DNA from: an uncultured Collinsella sp.
GTDB taxonomy: Bacteria > Actinomycetota > Coriobacteriia > Coriobacteriales > Coriobacteriaceae
Direction of reading: 5' to 3'
DNA: 30,661 bases
Assembly: GCA_959599615.1 (NCBI GenBank)
Contig: CAUGKA010000003.1
Span: 1-30,661, forward strand
The number at the start of each line of letters is the position of its first letter. Positions within the stretch are counted from its first letter, which is position 1. The notes under the pieces were generated by a model, which made no database searches, was not told the origin of the DNA, and saw only the letters and a list, made by a program, of their open reading frames with translations. Of this stretch, positions 24,853 through 30,661 are shown piece by piece. The position numbers were made by a program, and so were the translations under genes.

Positions 24853-26091
24853 CTATGCGGCGGGCAGCTCGATGGTGAATATCGTGTGTTCGGGCGTCGA
24901 TTCACATGCAACGGTACCGCCGTGTGCCGCGATGATCTCCTTGGCAATAGCAAGGCCCAAACCGGCACCACCGCGATTGGTCGCACGCGCCGCATCCAGG
25001 CGATAGAACTTCTCAAAGATCACCTTGAGCTTAGCCGCAGGGATAGGATCGCCCTGATTGATAAAGCGCACGCGCACGCCGCCATCGTCTTGGCGCCTGG
25101 CCTCAATCGTGATAGTCGAGCCCTCATAGCTATAGGCGACGGCGTTTTTCATGATGTTGTTAAACACGCGGGCCATCTTATCGCCATCCACGAGCACCGT
25201 CAGGTCCTCGCGAATATCAACCTGGGCTTCCTTATGTTGCTCGTTGAGGATGGGATAGAACTCGTCAGCCACCTGAGCCAGCAGCAACCCCAGATCAACA
25301 TAGCCGCGCGTGAGCACGATATCGTGGAAGTCAAAGCGCGTGATATCGAAGAACTCTTCGATGAGTGCATCGAGCCGGTGCGCCTTGTCGAGCGCCACGC
25401 CCGTAAAGTGCGCACGTTGCTCAACCGGCAGCTCAGGAGCCTCTTGCAGCAGCGAAAGATAGCCCACCACACTGGCAAGCGGGGTGCGTAGGTCATGTGC
25501 CAAGTACGTGACCAGATCGTCCTTGCGATGAGACTCGTCACGCAAGGCCTGTTGCACCTTGCGCTCGCGATCGCGCACACGGTTGAGTGCGCCCTCGACC
25601 TCCAGGAAGTCGCCGTCGATGTTGTCCCAGGTGTCGGGGTGATCGATCAGGCGATCTTGAATACGAGCGGCCAGCACACAATCGGCATGCTGCTCGCCCT
25701 GCTCATAGCCCTGGTAGTACAGGGCGCGGCCGCAAAAGAACAGCACGCACACGGCAAGCGCCAGCACAAAGCCAAGCATGTTGAATACAAAGCCGGCATC
25801 GAACAGCACCGGCCCTTCGATGCCGCCGAGTGCCATGGCGCCAATCGCCAACGTCATGGCCCACGCGGCACCGCCAATCACCACGCAGCGGCGTACGATT
25901 TCAAATCGATCGATCAGCAAAAAGCCGACAAGCAGCACCGCCAAGATTCCAGCGATGTTATCGATGCCAATCAGCAGCAGGCTCAGCAAAAAGAGCAGCA
26001 CCGTTGCAAGCGCGCGGTTGTCGACGACCGACCTCACGTATTCAAAGAGTCGATCGGGCACCTCGAATGCCTGCCTATCGTCTTTTGTCAT
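24853..26091 (-). CDS. VanS-like sensor histidine kinase with four helices
   Basis: A 412-residue kinase of the VanS group. The input part is about 100 residues with four closely spaced helices (about 27-43, 45-61, 70-90, 103-123) and almost no outside loop, then a coiled linker and the core. H-box VTYLAHDLRTPLASVVGYL, N-box FNNIMKNAVAYSY, a VanS-type G1 region (INQGDPIP in place of DxGxG), FEKFYRLDAAR and GGAGLGLAIAKEII. Known VanS proteins sense glycopeptides or envelope stress; the lack of a sensor loop suggests intramembrane sensing. ATG 26091 has GGGGAAG five bases upstream; a GTG two codons earlier is less likely. It follows its regulator by 25 bases. No vanH, vanA or vanX is present. 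Confidence 0.9.
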   Translation of the reverse strand: MTKDDRQAFEVPDRLFEYVRSVVDNRALATVLLFLLSLLLIGIDNIAGILAVLLVGFLLIDRFEIVRRCVVIGGAAWAMTLAIGAMALGGIEGPVLFDAGFVFNMLGFVLALAVCVLFFCGRALYYQGYEQGEQHADCVLAARIQDRLIDHPDTWDNIDGDFLEVEGALNRVRDRERKVQQALRDESHRKDDLVTYLAHDLRTPLASVVGYLSLLQEAPELPVEQRAHFTGVALDKAHRLDALIEEFFDITRFDFHDIVLTRGYVDLGLLLAQVADEFYPILNEQHKEAQVDIREDLTVLVDGDKMARVFNNIMKNAVAYSYEGSTITIEARRQDDGGVRVRFINQGDPIPAAKLKVIFEKFYRLDAARATNRGGAGLGLAIAKEIIAAHGGTVACESTPEHTIFTIELPAA

Positions 26092-26116
26092 ATCCACTTC
26101 CCCACCATCAAAGGCG

Positions 26117-26812
26117 TTATTCGATTATGTAGCCGACGCCCCAGACGTTTTTGATAAAGCGCGGCTTTTGAGCGTCGTCACCGATCTTTTCGCGCAGGTG
26201 GCGAATGTGCACCATCACCGTATTGTTGGAGCCGGGCATAAAATCCTCGTTCCACACCGCGCGGAACAGATCCTCCACGGCCACCACACTGCCGCGATGC
26301 TCGACCAGATACAGCAAGATGGAATACTCGATGGGCGTGAGGCGCACCGGCGCACCGTCCACCATTACGGAACGAGCATCGCGGTTGATCTCCAGGCCGT
26401 CGAGCTGGATGATCGGCGACTCGGCCACCTGCGCGCGGCTACCGTAGCTGGTGTAGCGGCGAAGCTGAGCATGCACGCGCGCGATGAGCTCAAGCGGACG
26501 GAACGGCTTAACCACGTAATCGTCCGCGCCAAGCGAAAGGCCCTCGATCTTGTCTTGCTGGGCATCGCGCGCCGTCAGCATGATCACGGGATAGGTATGG
26601 CTGGAACGGATCGTACGCAGCAACTCAAGCCCATCGATATCGGGCAGCATGACATCCAGCAGCGCCAGATCGAACTCCTGCTCCAAGATTGCCTTGGCAG
26701 CGTCGGCCCCGCTATAGGCGACCTGTACATCAAAGCCTTCTTTTGTAAGGTAGATACCAACCAAGTCGGCGATGGCCTTTTCGTCATCAACTACCAAAAT
26801 GCGCTCGTTCAT
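26117..26812 (-). CDS. VanR-like response regulator
   Basis: A 231-residue OmpR-family regulator that closely follows VanR: ILVVDDEKAIADLV at the N-terminus, LALLDVMLPDIDGL with the phosphoacceptor Asp, YPVIMLTARDAQQDKIEGLSLGADDY, VVKPFRPLELIARVHAQLRRY, then the winged helix with LTPIEYSILLYL, SNNTVMVHIRHLREKIGD and IKNVWGVGYIIE. GAGAGGAG is five bases before the ATG. It is divergent from the D,D-carboxypeptidase gene with 197 bases between starts, the usual setting for a regulator and its target. Target genes are inferred. Confidence 0.92.
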   Translation of the reverse strand: MNERILVVDDEKAIADLVGIYLTKEGFDVQVAYSGADAAKAILEQEFDLALLDVMLPDIDGLELLRTIRSSHTYPVIMLTARDAQQDKIEGLSLGADDYVVKPFRPLELIARVHAQLRRYTSYGSRAQVAESPIIQLDGLEINRDARSVMVDGAPVRLTPIEYSILLYLVEHRGSVVAVEDLFRAVWNEDFMPGSNNTVMVHIRHLREKIGDDAQKPRFIKNVWGVGYIIE

Positions 26813-26961
26813 GCGTGCTCCTCTCGCGCTCCATTATGCCCGAGGGGGCGCATGCCACACACAACAAGCGTGGGTGATTAAGTCGGCCTTAAGCACCCTT
26901 GTGCCCGTTCGGGCGCGGATGTGGGCCACGCACGCACGCGATGATCGCCGACACCGGCAAA

Positions 26962-26970
26962 TGATATGCT
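26962..26970 (+). promoter_or_regulatory. Extended -10 promoter of the carboxypeptidase gene
   Basis: TGATATGCT fits the extended -10 pattern TGnTATnnT, 40 bases before the GTG start. No good -35 is present, as expected for an extended -10 promoter or one that needs an activator such as the neighbouring VanR-like protein. Confidence 0.45.
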
Positions 26971-27009
26971 CTAGTTCCAGAAGAGACCATCCCGTCGAAA
27001 GCGAAATCT

Positions 27010-28350
27010 GTGAAGTCCCTCACCTCTTTTGCAAAGCGCTCAGCCCAGCTTGCCGCCGGCTTTGTCTGCGCTATCGCCCTTGCCGCTGGCGTGCCCACCG
27101 TCGCCGGCGCCCAAGTGCTCACGACCGACAATGTCTGCGGCAAAACCGCCGATGCGCGCGGCATCACGGCCGATAATCTGCCCGATATCGATGCGACCAA
27201 TGCGCTCGTCATGGGCAAAGACGGCACCGTCTACTACGGGCGCGGCGCCGATGAGCAGGTCAAAATCGCCTCGATCACCAAGGTCATGACCGCAATCCTA
27301 ACCGTCGAGAATTGCAAGATGGACGAGAAGGTCACGGTGAGCAACGCCGCAGCCACCGTGGGTAATTCGACCGCCGGCTTGCTCGAAGGTGACGAGCTTA
27401 CCGTGGAGCAGGCACTGCGCGGCCTGATGATTCCCTCGGGCAACGACGCCGCCGTCGTGCTCGCCGAATATGTGGGCAAGAAGATCGACCCTAAAACCAA
27501 AGACGCCGAGGCAACCTTTGTGAAGGCCATGAACGAGCGCGCTAAGAAGCTCGGCTGCACCGGTACGCTTTTTGAAAACCCGCATGGTCTGGACTTTGAT
27601 GAGTGGGCTGGCGATATGCACTCAACCGCACACGACGTAGCGCTGATGATGCAGGAGGCCATGAAAAACGACACGATCCGCGAGGTCGTAGCGAGCGAGG
27701 ATTCCTGGATCGAGGTCACGGGCGCCGACGGCACCGACCATTCGCATTCCATGGACACGCATAACTATTTGCTGGGCCAAGATGGCAACATCGGTGGCAA
27801 GACCGGCACCACCGACGACGCGGGCTATTGCTTTACGAGCGCCTACAACCGCGACGGCGACGAGATCTACACCGTCGTTTTGAACTCCACCACCACCGAC
27901 CAGCGCTTTACCGATACCGCAACCCTTGCCAATTGGTACTACGGTCACAAGGTGACGGTCGCAATCGCCAACACACAGGAAAAGACCGCCAACGGCAACC
28001 CGCTTATGGCGCGCATTGGTCAAACCGACTGGACGGATAAGACGATCGACGCCACACTCGCCGATCCCACGGCGCAAGCGACCGTGTTTTCCCTTGCCGG
28101 CGAGGTGACCGAAAAGGTTAGCTACGACGATCTTTCGGGCACGGTGCATGTGGGCGACAAGGTGGGCAGCGTCACGCTCAAGCAGGACGGCACCAAGATC
28201 GCCGTCATGGACCTGGTTGCCGACGAGGAAGGCGCAGGGCCGAATCCCATTGAATGGCTGCTCGTGAAGCTCGATCGCTTGGGCCGTCGCATCGACAACC
28301 GCCCACTCACGGCAGAAAGCGAGACCGTCGCCAAGGCGCCCGAGGTGTAG
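27010..28350 (+). CDS. D-alanyl-D-alanine carboxypeptidase (DacA/PBP5 type)
   Basis: Trims the terminal D-Ala from peptidoglycan pentapeptides outside the cell. 446 residues from a GTG. It has a signal peptide (about 1-34, cleavage probably after VAGA) and the three penicillin-binding motifs of peptidase family S11: SITK at 88-91, SGN at 143-145 and KTG at 264-266. A C-terminal beta domain of the PBP5 kind covers about 320-405, and the tail (NPIEWLLVKLDRLGRRI) could form the amphipathic membrane-binding helix. It is the only plus-strand gene of the window, ends in a strong terminator, and is divergent from the VanR-like regulator. Removing D-Ala-D-Ala termini is the chemistry that lowers vancomycin binding, which makes the pairing notable. 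Confidence 0.95.
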   Translation: MKSLTSFAKRSAQLAAGFVCAIALAAGVPTVAGAQVLTTDNVCGKTADARGITADNLPDIDATNALVMGKDGTVYYGRGADEQVKIASITKVMTAILTVENCKMDEKVTVSNAAATVGNSTAGLLEGDELTVEQALRGLMIPSGNDAAVVLAEYVGKKIDPKTKDAEATFVKAMNERAKKLGCTGTLFENPHGLDFDEWAGDMHSTAHDVALMMQEAMKNDTIREVVASEDSWIEVTGADGTDHSHSMDTHNYLLGQDGNIGGKTGTTDDAGYCFTSAYNRDGDEIYTVVLNSTTTDQRFTDTATLANWYYGHKVTVAIANTQEKTANGNPLMARIGQTDWTDKTIDATLADPTAQATVFSLAGEVTEKVSYDDLSGTVHVGDKVGSVTLKQDGTKIAVMDLVADEEGAGPNPIEWLLVKLDRLGRRIDNRPLTAESETVAKAPEV

Positions 28351-28374
28351 GGCGCAAGAATAATAAGTCCACTG

Positions 28375-28408
28375 AAAGGAGGCGTCCGAAAGGATGCCTC
28401 CTTTTTTT
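28375..28408 (+). terminator. Intrinsic terminator of the carboxypeptidase gene
   Basis: AAAGGAGGC and GCCTCCTTT form a perfect 9-bp stem around GTCCGAAAGGAT, followed by a run of seven T. It lies 25 bases past the stop codon. Confidence 0.93.
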
Positions 28409-28410
28409 GA

Positions 28411-28500
28411 GGGTTCGAATCCCCAGCCGCCATTCTTGATAATAAAAAGGGCCCCAAATGGGACCCTTCTTTCAAGTCATACTGGCGGAGAGCTGGGGAT
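28411..28500 (-). repeat. Displaced copy of the tRNA-Ser 3' end and its terminator
   Basis: This 90-base unit recurs 190 bases away at 28601-28690. Positions 28451-28500 are identical to 28641-28690 over 50 bases, including the last 15 bases of tRNA-Ser, its CCA and the terminator stem. The other end (GGGTTCGAATCCCCAGCC) is also identical and reads as a T-arm in the opposite direction. The rest of a tRNA is missing, so this is a remnant. Confidence 0.85.
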
Positions 28501-28600
28501 GTCCGGGCATGCTGCGCATGCCCTCCGGCTTCAAAGCCTGGCGGCTTTTCGCCCACGGGCTACAAACGCTTTCGCGTTTGCTTAACGCCCGTGCCCTCTC
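28501..28600. other. 100-nt multi-hairpin insert between the tRNA-end repeats
   Basis: At least three self-complementary parts in a row: GGGCATGC-TGC-GCATGCCC, GCGGC-TTTT-CGCC with the adjacent CCGGCTT-CAAAGCCTGG, and a nested ACGGGC ... AAACGC-TTTC-GCGTTT ... GCCCGT. No reading frame with a ribosome site. It is flanked by inverted copies of GCTGGGGAT/ATCCCCAGC, so the whole can fold as one long stem. Confidence 0.6.
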
Positions 28601-28690
28601 GGGTTCGAATCCCCAGCCTCCTTTCTCCGCACAAAAAAGAGCCCCAAATGGGACCCTTCTTTCAAGTCATACTGGCGGAGAGCTGGGGAT
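28601..28690 (-). repeat. Second 90-nt repeat unit, joined to the intact tRNA-Ser
   Basis: Matches 28411-28500 without gaps; the differences are concentrated at 28619-28640. Its first 18 bases on the minus strand are the 3' end of the functional tRNA. The shared downstream part carries the tRNA terminator. Confidence 0.85.
28633..28657 (-). terminator. Intrinsic terminator of tRNA-Ser
   Basis: On the minus strand GGGTCCC-ATTT-GGGGCTC forms a stem with G-U pairs, followed by TTTTTT, 17 bases after the CCA. The displaced copy has GGGTCCC with GGGGCCC and TTTTTATT. Confidence 0.75.
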
Positions 28691-28763
28691 TCGAACCCCA
28701 GATGCCCTTTTGGGGCATACTCGCTTAGCAGGCGAGCACCTTCGGCCTCTCGGTCAGCTCTCC
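28673..28763 (-). tRNA. tRNA-Ser (anticodon GCU)
   Basis: Complete class II tRNA of 91 bases with an encoded CCA. Acceptor arms GGAGAGC and GCTCTCC with discriminator G, anticodon stem CTCGC/GCGAG with loop CTGCTAA (anticodon GCU at 28727-28729, reading AGC/AGU), a long variable arm TGCCC-CAAAA-GGGCA, and the T-loop TTCGAAT on a GGGG/CCCC stem. The Ser identity fits the long variable arm and anticodon. Confidence 0.97.
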
Positions 28764-28774
28764 GTAACAGCCGT

Positions 28775-28780
28775 TCTATA
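28775..28780 (-). promoter_or_regulatory. Possible -10 box of tRNA-Ser
   Basis: TATAGA on the minus strand, 11 bases before the tRNA 5' end, a usual distance for a tRNA promoter. A matching -35 at 16-18 bases is not evident. Confidence 0.35.
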
Positions 28781-28855
28781 GTAACCAAACAGCCAAGGAT
28801 GAGCAAGAGGAAATTTTCTAATTGCCTAGCAGCCTTTCTTCCTTGGAAGCTTCGC

Positions 28856-30613
28856 CTACCCCAGCGAGCGGTTGAGGGAGCCGAGCTCGTCGTTGCCCAT
28901 GGTGCGCCACATTTGGAAGATGCAACCGCGCGCCAGGAAAAAGAAACCGTTATCGACCAGTCGCACAGCGGCATCTGCCAGCTGATTCGTCACGGCGGAC
29001 ACTGGCGGCAGCTCTAGTCCAGCCTTGTGGATGGTCTCGACCGCTTCCTCGAACGTCGGAGGCTCGCTGACGCCCATCTCGTTCATAAGGCCCTGCATTT
29101 CTTCCAGCGCGCTGCTGCCCGACTCCTCGCCGCGCGGCACCAGACGGTAACAAGCCAGCGCCAGGTCGAGCTGATCGCAATTCCAATAGGCAAACGCCAA
29201 GCGATAGAACAGGTAGCCGATTGCAGAACGATCGCTGGCAATACGTAGGCCGTGGCGCGCCACCTCGATAATCTCGTCAAAGCGCTCCAGACGCGCAAGC
29301 ACGTTGATGAGCGCAAAGTGCGACTGCATGGACGAGCGCGCCAGATCGTAAAGATGGCGCACCTCGGGCAGTGCTCGTTCAAAGTCCTCTTGCTCGGCGT
29401 AAAAGCTGCAGATCTCGTGCTGGGCAAAGTACAGCGCATCGGGCGCACGAAGGATTCGCGCAGAGCGGTCTTCTTCCAACACCGGTAGCACCATGCGCAC
29501 CAGCTGGTTATCGCAAAACTGCGTTTGAACCGGACCTGTCGCCAAAAGCTCGGCGACGGCGCACTTAGCCTCCAACTCCTCGACAAGACGGGAAAAGCCT
29601 TCAAAAGCACCTGTACGGTCGACTTTTGCCTGCTCGCGCAATTCAACAACACGGGCCACGTATGGGTCGTCGTCCTCTTCCATGACCTCCAGCTCGTCAG
29701 CCGTATCGGCAAGCAGCAGATCGCGCAGCGCCGGCGGCAGCATGCGATGGTCATCACGCGGACGAGCATGAACCTCCGCAGGTTCAATCGTCTCCGGAGC
29801 GGTTGACTCATATGCCTCAAGCACACGCTTGCACGGCATATCGTCCATGTCCATGCTCTCAAGATCCTTGGCGACAGGCACGCAATCGGCCAGATAGGCC
29901 GCGCGCCCAAAGAAATACGTTGCGACAACGCGCTCGCCCTGCTCACTGTCGGGAGCAGCAATCTGCACATAGCAGCGCGTGATGCAGGTGCCCGCGGCAA
30001 AACACGCTGCCGCAAGCGTGAGCGCCACGCGCGCATCGTGCTCCGCGGCCCAGATCGCGCGCGTGTCCTCGTCCAACTCGCACCAGGCGTCATCTTGAGC
30101 GTCGTATTCACGTTGCGGCATGGCATCAACGACAGACTGCCCAAACCGAACGAGCATAATCCCCTCGGCAACGTTTGCCCGATAGGTATAGTCGAGCCGC
30201 GTGACCACGTTAAGCGCCTCGACAATACGCGCGAAGCGGGTACGCACATCCCACTCACCGCCCGGCTGGCAAGCCACCGTACCCGGTTCGCCCCACGGGT
30301 TATCGCTCGAGGCCGTATCGAGCAGTCGAGGAACATCGTTGGTCGTCTTAGCGATATGCCACGCATCAAAGAGCGCGCAGCCCTCAAGGCTCGGTGACGA
30401 GGCCGCGGGGACCAATCCAGCCCCGATGCGCTCAAGGATGCCGGAGAGGCGGTTGAGACGGCACTCGATGGCAAGCAGCATGTCAATCTCGTCCTGGTCC
30501 AGCAGGCTACGATCAAAATTGAGATAGAAAAGCTTTGAACGATCAATGCGAGCCAGGCTCATCTCGGACTTGGCAGCGATGGTGCGCAGGCGGGGCAAGT
30601 CAATTTCACTCAT
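28856..30613 (-). CDS. Unrecognised helical (TPR-like) protein, possibly cut by the window edge
   Basis: I do not recognise this gene. The product is at least 585 residues, soluble, acidic, with no signal peptide or helix long enough to span a membrane. The second half (about 390-510) looks like tetratricopeptide-type helix pairs: ALYFAQHEICSFYAEQEDFERAL, HFALINVLARLERFDEIIEVA and IGYLFYRLAFAYWNCDQLDLALACYR, with the small-large residue pattern of TPRs. The middle is very acidic (ELEVMEEDDDP near 305). The ATG at 30613 has no ribosome site, and the frame stays open for the 16 codons left to the window end, so the real start may lie outside. It probably scaffolds protein interactions; no function is proposed. 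Confidence 0.8.
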   Translation of the reverse strand: MSEIDLPRLRTIAAKSEMSLARIDRSKLFYLNFDRSLLDQDEIDMLLAIECRLNRLSGILERIGAGLVPAASSPSLEGCALFDAWHIAKTTNDVPRLLDTASSDNPWGEPGTVACQPGGEWDVRTRFARIVEALNVVTRLDYTYRANVAEGIMLVRFGQSVVDAMPQREYDAQDDAWCELDEDTRAIWAAEHDARVALTLAAACFAAGTCITRCYVQIAAPDSEQGERVVATYFFGRAAYLADCVPVAKDLESMDMDDMPCKRVLEAYESTAPETIEPAEVHARPRDDHRMLPPALRDLLLADTADELEVMEEDDDPYVARVVELREQAKVDRTGAFEGFSRLVEELEAKCAVAELLATGPVQTQFCDNQLVRMVLPVLEEDRSARILRAPDALYFAQHEICSFYAEQEDFERALPEVRHLYDLARSSMQSHFALINVLARLERFDEIIEVARHGLRIASDRSAIGYLFYRLAFAYWNCDQLDLALACYRLVPRGEESGSSALEEMQGLMNEMGVSEPPTFEEAVETIHKAGLELPPVSAVTNQLADAAVRLVDNGFFFLARGCIFQMWRTMGNDELGSLNRSLG

Positions 30614-30661
30614 AAGGGCGGCGGCATAACGCTCGATACCGCTCGGATTCTCGGCATGGTC

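Noticed and set aside
28480..28620. A second tRNA gene on the plus strand, suggested by GGTTCGAATCCCCAGCC
   Set aside because: No matching acceptor, anticodon or D arm can be placed; only a T-arm-like piece is present, so it is treated as repeat sequence.
1..30661. CRISPR array, prophage, insertion sequence or integron
   Set aside because: No regularly spaced short repeats, no cas, integrase, transposase or phage structural gene was found on either strand.

Overview
The window is high-GC bacterial chromosome. Almost every gene lies on the minus strand; only the D-alanyl-D-alanine carboxypeptidase at 27010-28350 is on the plus strand. Gene content (nickel lactate racemase with an aquaglyceroporin, a long PEP carboxylase, tandem YhgE/Pip proteins, a small CpsC-CpsD-CpsB set, PhoPR next to pstB, VanRS-like regulators) and the base composition suggest an anaerobic gut actinobacterium of the Coriobacteriia, most like Collinsella. 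This assignment is inference from content; no marker gene in the window proves it.

Layout, left to right. 1-2300: larA and a LarD-like channel, a two-gene lactate unit read leftwards from a TTG start. 2480-7250: ppc and hisS, separated by palindromes and promoter-like sites. 7250-9745: an amidohydrolase (M20) followed by an MFS transporter that seems to lack one membrane helix. 9860-10850: an EamA/DMT permease. 11178-16193: two abutting YhgE/Pip membrane proteins with a clear promoter and a TGTACA repeat over its -35. 16626-18650: htpG. 18853-21457: cpsC-cpsD-cpsB and a GNAT acetyltransferase. 21653-24749: pstB-phoP-phoR. 24853-28350: a VanRS-like two-component system divergent from a penicillin-binding D,D-carboxypeptidase. 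28673-28763: tRNA-Ser(GCU) with a duplicated 3' end. 28856 to the right edge: an unrecognised helical-repeat protein.

The gene set is ordinary; the unusual content is between genes. At least four families of structured repeat sit directly 3' of minus-strand stop codons. The best is a two-copy element (11031-11178 and 16435-16620) with two conserved blocks, about 80 of 82 positions identical, around centres of unrelated sequence that both fold into hairpins. A second is a 127-bp near-perfect palindrome after ppc (2481-2607), sharing a 38-nt core with a piece at the left edge. A third is a pair of back-to-back long palindromes between the MFS gene and hisS. A fourth is the tRNA-Ser 3' duplication enclosing a 100-nt multi-hairpin insert. 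No transposase, integrase, CRISPR array or phage gene is present.

Functionally the window mixes central metabolism (PEP carboxylase, lactate racemisation), translation (HisRS, tRNA-Ser), protein folding (HtpG), and a 9-kb envelope and signalling block (polysaccharide chain-length control, phosphate sensing, peptidoglycan stem-peptide trimming under a probable VanRS-like regulator).
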